Source of the DNA: a virus
DNA: 30,351 nt
IMG/VR virus record: IMGVR_UViG_3300030090_006672
Coordinates: 1 to 30,351 of that record
Strand: one strand, 5' to 3'
Position 1 is the stretch's first letter. Each line of letters opens with the position of its first letter. The notes below the pieces were generated by a model that worked only from the letters and a program-made list of their open reading frames with translations, searched no databases and had not been told where the DNA came from. Positions 1 through 7,503 of this stretch are shown here, in pieces. Both the position numbers and the translations under genes were made by a program.

Positions 1-100
1 TGTACAAATAAACATGTTCTAGAAAAAGACATACAGCGTGGAATAATGGACTTGCTGTGTATATATGGGATTAATTTCTGGCGACAAAATCAGGGAAACA
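1..100. repeat. Terminal overlap: left copy (right copy 30252-30351)
   Basis: Bases 1-100 match 30252-30351 with a single difference, C at 99 against T at 30350. The repeat lies inside the VRR-NUC gene, and joining the ends restores that gene's start codon. This is what an assembler leaves when it walks around a circular or circularly permuted molecule, so the unit length is 30,251 bases. The mismatch changes AAC to AAT, both Asn, which fits two co-existing variants better than a read error, although one base cannot settle that. Confidence 0.93.
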
Positions 101-372
101 TTTCTATTAATGATAAATTTGGTATGCCAACACGCCGTTTTATGGCTGCTCGTGATCAGCGAGGCAGGGCTGTTAAAGGTATTAGTGATATTATTGGTAT
201 TCTCAATGATGGAAAGTTTTTAGCTATAGAAGTTAAACGCCCAGGAAATAAACCCACTCCAGATCAAATTACTTTTATAGAAAATATTAATAAAAACAAC
301 GGCCTTGCTTTTGTCGCTTATTCTGTAGATGATGTTCAAAATATTCTGAGACGAGAAGGCTATGTAAAATAA
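1..372 (+). CDS. VRR-NUC domain nuclease (main part; start lies at 30246 across the junction)
   Basis: This is a small nuclease of the VRR-NUC family, PD-(D/E)XK fold, which phages often use on branched or damaged DNA during recombination and replication. Reading frame 1 is open from the first base. Joined to 30246-30351 it gives about 125 residues, typical for stand-alone phage VRR-NUC proteins. Visible motifs, in order: an N-terminal E-x-x-I-Q helix, F-W-R-Q-N, G-I-S-D-I-I-G with the metal-binding Asp, F-L-A-I-E-V-K-R with the catalytic Glu and Lys, and T-P-D-Q-I-x-F with the trailing Gln. It is the last gene of the early plus-strand operon and overlaps the end of 30050-30262 by 17 bases. 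The Met at 46 is internal (codon 18 of the joined gene) and is not the start. Its place after Erf, SSB and the initiator suggests a role in resolving recombination intermediates. Confidence 0.9.
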   Translation, partial: CTNKHVLEKDIQRGIMDLLCIYGINFWRQNQGNISINDKFGMPTRRFMAARDQRGRAVKGISDIIGILNDGKFLAIEVKRPGNKPTPDQITFIENINKNNGLAFVAYSVDDVQNILRREGYVK

Positions 373-432
373 TATTTTTTTCAAGTTTTTGCTAACGCCG
401 TTTTCGTTTAAATTTTATTCTGTTTACTTACG

Positions 433-786
433 TCACCTTTCTTTTAATAGATGACTTTGTAACGTTCTACTGATATCTTTAATTTGCATTTTTATATCGT
501 TAGACTTGATATCCGCGTTCTGCTTCCAAAGCTTATCAACTTCGCAATATGATTGAAAATCACGTTGTATATGTGATACGGTTTCCGATATCGCCTTTGT
601 TTCTTGCCGTAAATTATTAACCTCTCCGGTCTCGGCGTACATCTTATCACTTTCTGTTTTTGAATAAGCGTATCCTTTTTTCATGAATGACCTAGAAATC
701 CAGTAGATCAAATACCCAAAAGATCCTAAAAATAAGGATGGAACGGCCACTACACTATTATTTGAAATAATATTTAAAGGGTCCAT
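433..786 (-). CDS. N-anchored coiled-coil protein, possible inner-membrane spanin
   Basis: The protein has 117 residues. Residues about 9-31 form one hydrophobic membrane helix (V-V-A-V-P-S-L-F-L-G-S-F-G-Y-L-I-Y-W), followed by a basic turn and then a long, charged, predicted coiled coil to the C-terminus. That layout is shared by Rz-type inner-membrane spanins and by several phage families of unknown role such as DUF2730. The start codon overlaps the previous stop (TAATG), so translation is coupled. It is the last gene of the minus-strand lysis block, where a spanin would be expected in a phage of a Gram-negative host. No outer-membrane lipoprotein partner was recognised, so spanin is an inference from topology and position. 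A holin accessory or a structural protein remains possible. Confidence 0.75.
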   Translation of the reverse strand: MDPLNIISNNSVVAVPSLFLGSFGYLIYWISRSFMKKGYAYSKTESDKMYAETGEVNNLRQETKAISETVSHIQRDFQSYCEVDKLWKQNADIKSNDIKMQIKDISRTLQSHLLKER

Positions 787-1145
787 TACAATACCTTTAC
801 ATTTACCGAAGTCCCGTTAGTTTTGTCCCAACTGATAGAGATATCTTTAAAAAGCTTCCCATCTTTGTTTACAGTGTTTAAAAATTGATTACGTTTCGTT
901 TTTGATACTTTGTTTTTTGTAGCATAAAATATTATATTTTTTATTGTTAATGCGAGATTATCCTCTTTGTCTTCGGTGTTCCATGCTGATTCATATGGAA
1001 TATTTGTATTAAAGAGTTCATTTGCAATTTTATAAAGAGCTAGCTTTTTTATAATTGTAAAGATTGAGTTGCTAGCCCCATGCCAAATAACATTAAAATC
1101 CAGCCAATTTTTTACCCATTTACAAAACGCTTTTAAATAAATCAT
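786..1145 (-). CDS. Hypothetical protein of the lysis block
   Basis: The protein has 119 residues and I do not recognise it. The N-terminal 45 residues are basic and aromatic, with amphipathic character (residues 25-45 contain S-I-F-T-I-I-K-K-L-A-L-Y-K), but no segment is a clear membrane helix. The C-terminal third looks like short beta strands. Its ribosome binding site, GGGAGATAAAAAATG, is strong, and the 19-base sequence around its start is identical to that at 11057. It ends in a TAATG overlap with the coiled-coil gene. Its position between a one-helix peptide and a spanin-like protein suggests a lysis role, but the sequence itself shows none. Confidence 0.7.
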   Translation of the reverse strand: MIYLKAFCKWVKNWLDFNVIWHGASNSIFTIIKKLALYKIANELFNTNIPYESAWNTEDKEDNLALTIKNIIFYATKNKVSKTKRNQFLNTVNKDGKLFKDISISWDKTNGTSVNVKVL

Positions 1146-1166
1146 TTTTTATCTCCCTTTTTTTAT

Positions 1167-1256
1167 TTACAGTGTTGAGTCTAGGCAATATATTAATATC
1201 ACTGTCACAACAATTAAAAATGCCAAATAAAGATTTTTAAATACCATTTCATACAT
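1167..1256 (-). CDS. 29-residue single-helix membrane peptide in the lysis block
   Basis: This short frame encodes 29 residues (start M-Y-E-M-V-F-K-N, end Y-C-L-D-S-T-L). Residues about 9-24 (L-Y-L-A-F-L-I-V-V-T-V-I-L-I-Y) are one uninterrupted membrane helix. It fills the otherwise empty gap between the DUF5675 gene and the next gene, and its start codon lies 8 bases inside the end of the DUF5675 gene, which indicates coupled translation. A second in-frame Met at 1247 would give 26 residues. One-helix peptides in lysis cassettes can be small holins, pinholin-like proteins or signal-arrest-release anchors. Which of these applies cannot be told from sequence, and a chance frame is not excluded. 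Confidence 0.55.
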   Translation of the reverse strand: MYEMVFKNLYLAFLIVVTVILIYCLDSTL

Positions 1257-1668
1257 ATCTATTCTCGATTGTTAACATAAATTCTTTCTCTGTTTTTGCT
1301 TTTAACACTTTCATTGCCTCTCTACTTTGCCAAACCCCGTTTTTCTTTGCATAGGTGCCCGCAGATCGCCCAACCAAAATACAGCCTTTACTATCTGCTA
1401 TCGTATTACCTGCATGGATTAAAATATCTGTTCGTCCCGGAACATCTTCTAATCGCCAGGTTAAACCGAATTTACGCGATTGATATTGCCGTACCTTGTA
1501 AGTTCCTTCCGGTATGCAACTAATATTCGTTTTATTATCAAGCAAGGGCCTCTCCAAGGACCAAACTAATGGGGGGGCAGTTTGGTCCATTGAAGAGATA
1601 ATAAAACCATATACACCGTCGTCTGTGCATCTGATTCTAATTAGTTTTAAATAACTATATTTTATCAT
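1249..1668 (-). CDS. DUF5675-family protein, probable phage lysin
   Basis: The protein has 139 residues. It shows the DUF5675 pattern: an N-terminal L-I-R-I-R-C-T-D-D-G-V-Y-G-F strand pair, W-S-L-E-R-P, I-P-E-G-T-Y-K-V, L-E-D-V-P-G-R-T-D-I-L-I-H-A-G-N-T, and then S-K-G-C-I-L-V-G. His85 and Cys96 are arranged like the His and Cys of the L,D-transpeptidase (YkuD) active-site motif, an idea based on motif shape only. No signal peptide is present. It is first in the lysis block, 8 bases overlap the 29-residue peptide gene, and no lysozyme, amidase, CHAP or transglycosylase domain was seen anywhere else in the genome. That makes it the best candidate for the peptidoglycan-cleaving enzyme. Family membership is more certain than the activity. 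Confidence 0.82.
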   Translation of the reverse strand: MIKYSYLKLIRIRCTDDGVYGFIISSMDQTAPPLVWSLERPLLDNKTNISCIPEGTYKVRQYQSRKFGLTWRLEDVPGRTDILIHAGNTIADSKGCILVGRSAGTYAKKNGVWQSREAMKVLKAKTEKEFMLTIENRYV

Positions 1669-1720
1669 TTCTTATCCTAAAACCCTCACTTGATGTGTAC
1701 TATTATTATATCATGTTTAA

Positions 1721-1729
1721 TGCTATAAT
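1721..1729 (+). promoter_or_regulatory. Extended -10 promoter of the 1739 gene
   Basis: The sequence TGCTATAAT is a full extended -10 element. No good -35 sits 17 bases upstream (TATTAT at 1701). The expected transcription start, about 1736, is only 2-3 bases before the ATG at 1739, and there is no Shine-Dalgarno sequence, so the messenger would be essentially leaderless. Confidence 0.6.
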
Positions 1730-1738
1730 CAAAGCTAT

Positions 1739-2107
1739 ATGAAATTTATTTTTACAATCTTTTTTTTTGTTTTTTGTTTTGTTTATCACCCCCACCCTTC
1801 TTACGATTATTCTAAGGATCCGCTATTAGATACATCTGTCCAACTTGGCTTCGGTATACGTAAATCTGAGTGGATTGTCTTTTTAAATAATTTTATTCGA
1901 CTATCTCCAGATTTTTTTTTAATCATCGGTTCTGAATCCACAATTGATAAAAAAGATCCAACCGATATTGGGTTTATGCCACGCCAAATTAATTATAGCT
2001 TCGGTATTCAATACAAAAATATGGGGTTTATTCATGATTGTGCCCACGACATAGACCGCCATCGAGTACACCAAGAGAATAAAAATAGATTTTATATTGA
2101 CCTTTAG
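1739..2107 (+). CDS. Exported protein with beta-strand pattern, candidate lysogenic-conversion gene
   Basis: The protein has 122 residues. Residues 1-20 form a signal peptide: a Lys at position 2 and then a run of Phe, Ile, Val and Cys residues. The rest has alternating polar and hydrophobic residues with aromatic girdle-like positions (S-V-Q-L-G-F-G-I, I-N-Y-S-F-G-I-Q-Y), as in small outer-membrane beta-barrel or periplasmic beta proteins. It is the only plus-strand gene inside the late minus-strand block, has its own extended -10 promoter, and meets the tail fibre gene tail to tail with a 4-base overlap. An independently expressed envelope protein next to the receptor-binding gene suggests a lysogen-expressed moron, for instance one that blocks superinfection. 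The family was not recognised, so function is inference. Confidence 0.75.
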   Translation: MKFIFTIFFFVFCFVYHPHPSYDYSKDPLLDTSVQLGFGIRKSEWIVFLNNFIRLSPDFFLIIGSESTIDKKDPTDIGFMPRQINYSFGIQYKNMGFIHDCAHDIDRHRVHQENKNRFYIDL

Positions 2108-2793
2108 GGTAAATAAGTAACATATACATACCCCCGATTTACTGAGTTATCGTTGAACATAGTAAATTGATTTGAGTTTGTGTTGTATTGCCAGTAGTCG
2201 CGCGTAGAACTAGAAATTGTGTTTGTATTCAAATTACAATCGACATCACCGATTCGTATACTTAAAGTAAAAGAGCCCGAGTTTTGAGTACCATAACGAA
2301 CAATTTTTCCAATGACAGGGGGGTTGTCAGATTGAGATAATGAGTTTGTTCCGCCTGTTGCATAAATATGCAACATATTGCCTAAACCAAAAATAGATGT
2401 AACATTTGCGTAGTCTCCATTATCATCTAAAATAGATACTTTTATGTCGATTACTTTACTTGCCTCTATGTTTACCGTAATGTCTTGTTGTAAATCATTA
2501 TCAAATGACCAGTTTCCAATATTTTGAATGTGATGTTTAATTGCAGTCCCGCCGCTAATTTCGACTCCTCCAGTAGCTACAACCTTACCGGCAATGTTTG
2601 CATCATTTGATAAGTGCAGGTCTTTCCATTTATTTGTGGATGTTCCTAGGTCATTCGAACCGTTATTGTAGTTTGACGTTGAACCATCAATAGGCTTTAA
2701 ATGTCCGCGCCTTGCCCCGGATATTTTTTGCATATTTGTTGCAGTTAGGGTATCCCCTGATTCTAAGTCGCTATCTTCGATATAGTCTGGCAT
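2104..2793 (-). CDS. Tail fibre / receptor-binding protein candidate
   Basis: The protein has 229 residues. The N-terminal 40 residues (D-S-D-L-E-S-G-D-T-L-T-A-T-N-M) look like a virion-attachment segment. Residues about 45-72 carry the motif L-G-T-S-T-N-K-W-K-D-L-H-L-S followed by a short beta-turn repeat, which is common in trimeric tail fibres and spikes. The C-terminal half is beta-rich, Ser/Asn-rich and low in charge, typical of a receptor-binding tip. It is the last gene of the tail operon, directly after the tail hub gene with a 1-base gap, which is the usual fibre position. No chaperone or peptidase domain is visible. The tip shows nothing I can tie to a particular receptor. Confidence 0.75.
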   Translation of the reverse strand: MPDYIEDSDLESGDTLTATNMQKISGARRGHLKPIDGSTSNYNNGSNDLGTSTNKWKDLHLSNDANIAGKVVATGGVEISGGTAIKHHIQNIGNWSFDNDLQQDITVNIEASKVIDIKVSILDDNGDYANVTSIFGLGNMLHIYATGGTNSLSQSDNPPVIGKIVRYGTQNSGSFTLSIRIGDVDCNLNTNTISSSTRDYWQYNTNSNQFTMFNDNSVNRGYVYVTYLP

Positions 2794-2794
2794 T

Positions 2795-4186
2795 TTATAA
2801 TTCCTCCAATATTAATTTTGTTATACAAAAAGGCGGTCGGTATGAGCATTCTAAAACTACTAAATCTAGTTTCTCATTAATCCCAAACCCTTCTTCTCCG
2901 AGCGTGTCATCATTGAGTTCGAATTGCCCTACTCTTTTACTTGACTCTTTATAGTTATCTTTTCGCAAATCTAACGTTACTATCTGACCGGGCTCAAAAA
3001 AACATGGTATTGTTTCAAGTGTGAATCGTCGTTTCGGTGTTCCGTAATGAAACAATAGTTTTTCTGCTAAGTCGTTCGCCATTGCTGCGTTCAGCAGCAT
3101 CGGTAAATTTACAGAATATGCTTTTTTTGTTGTAAGTGACGTATCAACATTTTCTTTTTTAATTACATTACTTTGATCGCCATAAGTGATTTTTACAGTT
3201 TGAATAATATATTTTGAGCCGTCATCTACTTCTACTTTTGATATATTCGTTTGATTAAAAGTAAATTTAGAAGTGTAGGTGGTACTGATAACAGTGTTTT
3301 CTGGCTCTGCATATTCCGACGATAATACCTCATCAGATAATTTTCCCTTTGCTCGAATACAAAAACCGCCTGTTTTTAACGTGTATGGGTATGCCCCATA
3401 AATTACACAAAGCATTTGTATTACATGAAATCCTGTCTTGTCTTCGATGGTAATATTTTTAACCTCTGTCAAACCTTTTACAGTGTATTCTGGAGGGTTT
3501 CCGCCCAAATCATCTGAAAACAATTGTTCAACTTTATTAATATAATTAGGGTTATCTGCTACTTGGGTGTCAAATAAATTTGAAAATTTACCTCCAGGTC
3601 TCTCATGCTCAAAAACTTGAAGTAATGCACGTTCAAGGGTTATAGGGTTATTATTGTACGAAATCGCTGATTCGTTTTTAGCTTGACCTAAACTAAGTCC
3701 GTCAAAATCCTGGTTTTTAAAAGCTAATATTTTGTTTTTTAAATTATATGTAGCTGTGTAATCATCCTGTTTTGGCAATTCATCACAAAAGAAATCGATT
3801 TGATCTACAAGATGCTCTTTAAAAGTAGTTGCTGATGCAGATTTTGAGGGCATCGAATAAATTTTAATAGTTAAAATAAAATAGACTTTATCTTGATGAG
3901 AAAAGATGGATTTTGGATGGCGAGGTCCACTATATTTTCTTGATCTGTTATATAATTTTATTTGTGTTTTCGGGTACGTAAATGTCCCATAATTTAGTAA
4001 ATCGCCTCGTGTATGCTTAATCACTGGCCAAGAGATAACATCGTTAGTAATGTCTGTTTTGTTTGTGTCAGCTTTAAAAGTGCCATTTGTATCATACGTA
4101 TAGATAAATGCCTTATATTTTAGTTTAATACATCTGTCGTTAATTCGTTCTGAAACTACTAACCTTCTATCTAGTTCGTTAGTCAT
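2795..4186 (-). CDS. Tail hub / tail-tip protein
   Basis: The protein has 463 residues. It follows the distal-tail-like gene and precedes the fibre gene, which is where siphophages encode the tail-associated hub (gp27-like) protein. The N-terminal third has a beta-domain pattern (Y-K-A-F-I-Y-T-Y-D, D-V-I-S-W-P-V-I-K-H). The middle has a helical stretch around P-I-T-L-E-R-A-L-L-Q-V-F-E-H. The C-terminal part has E-P-G-Q-I-V-T-L-D-L-R-K-D, resembling the final beta domain of hub proteins, where an F-x-P-G-x-x-V motif is common. No peptidoglycan hydrolase domain is seen. The call rests mainly on gene order and fold-like pattern, not on a family signature. Confidence 0.6.
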   Translation of the reverse strand: MTNELDRRLVVSERINDRCIKLKYKAFIYTYDTNGTFKADTNKTDITNDVISWPVIKHTRGDLLNYGTFTYPKTQIKLYNRSRKYSGPRHPKSIFSHQDKVYFILTIKIYSMPSKSASATTFKEHLVDQIDFFCDELPKQDDYTATYNLKNKILAFKNQDFDGLSLGQAKNESAISYNNNPITLERALLQVFEHERPGGKFSNLFDTQVADNPNYINKVEQLFSDDLGGNPPEYTVKGLTEVKNITIEDKTGFHVIQMLCVIYGAYPYTLKTGGFCIRAKGKLSDEVLSSEYAEPENTVISTTYTSKFTFNQTNISKVEVDDGSKYIIQTVKITYGDQSNVIKKENVDTSLTTKKAYSVNLPMLLNAAMANDLAEKLLFHYGTPKRRFTLETIPCFFEPGQIVTLDLRKDNYKESSKRVGQFELNDDTLGEEGFGINEKLDLVVLECSYRPPFCITKLILEEL

Positions 4187-4192
4187 AATTTT

Positions 4193-5068
4193 TTAACCTG
4201 CACATATAAATTTCCCTCTTATATATCGAGGGTTGCTTGAAAGGTTGCCCAAAAATGTTTCGCCGATTTGTGAGTTAGGATCCAGAAAGTAATATCCTGC
4301 TGTGCCCCAGACACCTAAATTATCTGTATCATATACAAAGTAAAAGTCTTCTTTCTCGCTATTCTCAAGCAGTTTTTTCCACTTTCCCTTGTTGCCGGAC
4401 CCAAAATTCGCGTTTGACTCTTCTATAAAAAATTCAAATTGATAATCTCTTTTCTTGTTTACATTGATCTTTCGATAAGAACCATCTTGCATTTGAAAAA
4501 CACTGGAAATTTCTTTATGTACTGGCGTTATTGTCTGTGCTCCGGGCGGCCCTACAAAATTTTCCTCGAAGTTTTGCCCGTCATGAATCGCAATATGCCC
4601 TATACGTAAAACATCGTCATCTGAATGGACGATCATATCATCAATTTCTATTTTTGATACACCATTTGAGCTAAAACCAGATGTTAACTCATATAAATGA
4701 TTTGTTTCATTAACTCCTGCTATCATATCTTGGCCCGACGCCGTATAGTTAAAGGTATGAGCTAAGGAATTCGCGTTGTTTACCCATTTATATACACGTA
4801 TTTCAAAACGAACCAGATTGTGTCCCATAAATGACAAATATAACTTTGGCCCTGCATTTTTCACTTGCAAAACCCCATCTCCTTCACCTATGGTTATCTT
4901 TGCGTCACTCGGACCTGATATCTCTGTTGCAGGGTACACCAATGCGTCTTCTACATCTCTTGTAAATACTCTCTTTAACACTTCGTCATCAGGATCTGTT
5001 ACCCAATTCGTCACTGAAATTGTATTGTACAAGTTAGGGTCAATAACCTTTAAAATTAGATTAGCCAC
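4193..5068 (-). CDS. Distal tail-like protein
   Basis: The protein has 291 residues. It lies between tape measure and hub, the canonical distal tail (Dit) slot, and its start overlaps the tape-measure stop by one base. The sequence is beta-rich. The C-terminal half has Y-R-K-I-N-V-N-K-K-R-D-Y-Q-F-E-F and G-K-W-K-K-L-L-E-N, in which a helix follows beta strands and may mark a tube-like hexamerisation core. Residues 60-170 look like an inserted carbohydrate-binding-like beta sandwich (L-Y-L-S-F-M-G-H-N-L-V-R-F-E-I-R-V). I did not recognise a named family. The insertion may help contact the host surface. Confidence 0.55.
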   Translation of the reverse strand: MANLILKVIDPNLYNTISVTNWVTDPDDEVLKRVFTRDVEDALVYPATEISGPSDAKITIGEGDGVLQVKNAGPKLYLSFMGHNLVRFEIRVYKWVNNANSLAHTFNYTASGQDMIAGVNETNHLYELTSGFSSNGVSKIEIDDMIVHSDDDVLRIGHIAIHDGQNFEENFVGPPGAQTITPVHKEISSVFQMQDGSYRKINVNKKRDYQFEFFIEESNANFGSGNKGKWKKLLENSEKEDFYFVYDTDNLGVWGTAGYYFLDPNSQIGETFLGNLSSNPRYIRGKFICAG

Positions 5069-7503
5069 TAAATTCTACCTCCTTCGTATGCTGCGTAGGT
5101 TTGATCATGATAAACAATTAAATTTTCGCTGAGTTCTTGACCGTCTATATTTATTTGCGGTGGGTTGGCGCTTATCGCGCTCGCTACGGCTTGACCGAGT
5201 TTATTATAATCAATTGGTGTTTGTTCTCCTTGATTAATATTTTGCAAACTATTTGCAATTGATGAAGAGACCAGATTCGAAAATTTACCACTATTAAAAA
5301 AATCAGCTAAATTATTGACTGAATCTATAATATTTCCTTGCTGATTAGTATTTAATATTGCCTCACCAGAATTGACTCGTATAGGGACTTTGTCCCCGGT
5401 ATAGGATGAACCGCCTACTATTCCCCCCGTCGCAAATTTTTGGACTTTTTCCGATTTTGCAAATCTCTCTGCTCCTGCATGCGTTGCTATTCCCCCTGTT
5501 TCAAAACTGTATCTTCCCGGCATTCCGGCTCTTTTCGGTGCGCCACCATAATCGGCACTAAACGATGTATTAGCGACTTTATTACCTAGATTAAGTACTT
5601 CCATAAGTTTTGATACTGCTTTAATTAACGCCCCTTCTATTAAGTCTTTTAATATTTTCTTTTTTAGACTTTCAAAAGACTCCTCCATGTTGAAATTACC
5701 TTCAACTATTCTGTCCGCGACTTCTTCTGTATAGGTTTTTGCAAGCTGATTGATGTTCGCAATCATACGCGTTGTATTTTTTTCTTGAAGTCTTAAAATT
5801 TGTCCCTCTATCTCCATTCGTTTCGTTGCTGTTAATTCAGTCGTTTCTAGAACCTCGTATAGGGCTTCTATTTGTCTTTGCGTTTTTTCCTCCTCAAACT
5901 CAAACAAACGCTCTTTATCTGATGTTGCTCGTTTAATTTTTTCATCTGCCTGCTTGTCACGCAGTTCCCCTACGCGGTTGTCTATTGCAATTAATTCGGC
6001 TGAAGTTTTAGAACTCGTTTCTTTCACGTGTTGCCAATAATTAATTTCTCTTTCTATGGCACGAGTGTTAGCCTCATCGCGTAACTGATCGAGTTCTGAG
6101 ATACTTTGTTTTGCTTTGTCCACGTTCTGGGTGATATCTTCAATAGTTTCCGTTCTATTACTAATTCTATTTTCTGTGTTGTTCGTTGTATTATTATTTA
6201 AATTGTTATTTACATTATTGTCAGTATTATTACTTAAATTATTATTAGTATTATTATTAGTATTATTATTTACATTATTGTCAATGTTGTTGTCAGTGTT
6301 ATTTTCAATGTTATTTTCAATGTTGTTTTTTTGAGTCGTGGTTATAATATCTTCAATATTCTCAGGTTTTCTTTTATTTCTACTACGTATTTCTTGAATG
6401 TCTTTTGCTAGTTTTTCTTCAATTTTTATATATTCTTCGGATAACGATAATTGTTCAACCTTTTCTTTTTCTATTAAATCTTTTCGTTTGTTAAATAAAT
6501 TTAGTGCTCCTTTTTCGATCGCTGTGAACGCGTCTAACATACTGTCCGACATTTCAACGAATAATGCAGTATACGTTGATGGACGAAAAGGCGCAGTAAT
6601 TAACTTTGTTACTGTGACCGACCACTTTTCGGCTATTGCCTGCGTGTGCGCAAAGAAAATTTCTATTTTTTCAGGTGTTATTGACCCTAGAGCATTATTA
6701 AAGGCAGTTATAATGTTTTTTGCCATTGGCAGTAAAGATTTTCCAATTTCAGAACTAACTTGAAAAATATTATCTTTTAAATTGCTAAACTGCCCATTTA
6801 ATGTTGTGGATAGCCGACCCATCATACCGCCAAACATTCCTGTTTCAGAGGATAATCGTTTTAGAGCATCTTCCACATCTTTAAACCCAATTTGTCCTTT
6901 TGATGACATCTCTAGTACTTTAGCTGTTGATACATCGTACCCTTTTGCTAATTCATCGAGAATGGGAACACCGGCCTCCAGAAGCATATTAAGCTCTTCC
7001 ATAGATGCTTTACCTTTTACCTGAATTTTTCCAAAGGCACGCACTATAGTAGGTAATTTTTCTGTTCCAACACCTGCTGCGATATCTCCAAGACTCGTTA
7101 AAGTAGGGATTATATTTTCAGTATCTACACCGAACGCCAATAGCTGTTTAGACGACTCTATTAATCCAGGTAATTCAAAAGGTGTGTTAGCTGCAAAATC
7201 TGTTACCTCCTTAAGAACTTTTTGGCCTTTTTGGGCTGATTTCGTCATCGTCTCAAATTGGATTTGATAATCTTCCATTTTCCCTGCAGCTTTTAAAAAT
7301 GCAACGGACGTTGCCCCAACCGCAGCAGAAACTGCAAGTAACGGAATTTTTAAAGTAGATACTTTAGCTGCAAGCTTTACAATTTTTGAGCGCGTTTTAT
7401 CAAGGGCTAGCCCTAATTTTGAAGCACTATTTTTTACACTTTTAATGCCTTGGCTTGCTTTGTCTTGTAATGCTATTAATATCGAAACTTTTTCTTGTGC
7501 CAT
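5068..7503 (-). CDS. Tail tape measure protein
   Basis: The protein has 811 residues. It sets tail length, fills the tail lumen and usually helps DNA enter the cell. Residues about 50-75 are hydrophobic. Residues 75-245 carry the tape-measure core (P-F-E-L-P-G-L-I-E-S-S-K-Q-L-L-A-F-G-V and a glycine-rich M-F-G-G-M-M-G-R-L-S-T-T-L-N-G-Q-F), matching the TIGR01541/TP901-type N-terminal domain. A highly charged coiled coil (about 340-385) leads into an unusual Asn-rich period-4 repeat (about 388-446), then a second long coiled coil. The C-terminal part holds G-G-I-A-T-H-A-G and G-G-I-V-G-G-S-S-Y-T-G-D-K-V-P-I-R-V-N-S-G-E-A-I-L, a standard tape-measure ending. At about 0.15 nm per residue the tail would be near 120 nm. 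Its start overlaps the small membrane gene (TAATG). Confidence 0.93.
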   Translation of the reverse strand: MAQEKVSILIALQDKASQGIKSVKNSASKLGLALDKTRSKIVKLAAKVSTLKIPLLAVSAAVGATSVAFLKAAGKMEDYQIQFETMTKSAQKGQKVLKEVTDFAANTPFELPGLIESSKQLLAFGVDTENIIPTLTSLGDIAAGVGTEKLPTIVRAFGKIQVKGKASMEELNMLLEAGVPILDELAKGYDVSTAKVLEMSSKGQIGFKDVEDALKRLSSETGMFGGMMGRLSTTLNGQFSNLKDNIFQVSSEIGKSLLPMAKNIITAFNNALGSITPEKIEIFFAHTQAIAEKWSVTVTKLITAPFRPSTYTALFVEMSDSMLDAFTAIEKGALNLFNKRKDLIEKEKVEQLSLSEEYIKIEEKLAKDIQEIRSRNKRKPENIEDIITTTQKNNIENNIENNTDNNIDNNVNNNTNNNTNNNLSNNTDNNVNNNLNNNTTNNTENRISNRTETIEDITQNVDKAKQSISELDQLRDEANTRAIEREINYWQHVKETSSKTSAELIAIDNRVGELRDKQADEKIKRATSDKERLFEFEEEKTQRQIEALYEVLETTELTATKRMEIEGQILRLQEKNTTRMIANINQLAKTYTEEVADRIVEGNFNMEESFESLKKKILKDLIEGALIKAVSKLMEVLNLGNKVANTSFSADYGGAPKRAGMPGRYSFETGGIATHAGAERFAKSEKVQKFATGGIVGGSSYTGDKVPIRVNSGEAILNTNQQGNIIDSVNNLADFFNSGKFSNLVSSSIANSLQNINQGEQTPIDYNKLGQAVASAISANPPQINIDGQELSENLIVYHDQTYAAYEGGRI
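6170..6335 (-). repeat. 12-base minisatellite coding Asn-rich tetrapeptides in the tape measure
   Basis: About 15 tandem units of 12 bases encode the tetrapeptide pattern N-N-[I/V/L/T]-[E/D/N/S/T]. Thirteen units keep both Asn residues, and two at the 3' end are N-R. On the plus strand the units read as ATT-rich triplets. The block lies between two copies of an I-E-D-I-T-like peptide (P-E-N-I-E-D-I-I-T-T and T-E-T-I-E-D-I-T), so it looks like expansion from a small seed. Confidence 0.9.

Noticed and set aside
1-100. True direct terminal repeats of a linear phage genome
   Set aside because: The repeat is short, lies inside a coding gene, and matches normal assembler overlap. Defined terminal repeats cannot be shown without read-coverage data.
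373-432. Terminator between the nuclease gene and the lysis block
   Set aside because: Only a 4-base AACG/CGTT stem is present, with T-rich sequence around it. This is too weak to call, although convergent transcription makes one likely.
6116-6334. Hydrophobic 72-residue plus-strand frame in the tape measure gene
   Set aside because: It is the antisense of the Asn-rich repeats (AAT codons read as ATT), so its Leu/Val/Ser-rich content is a mirror effect.
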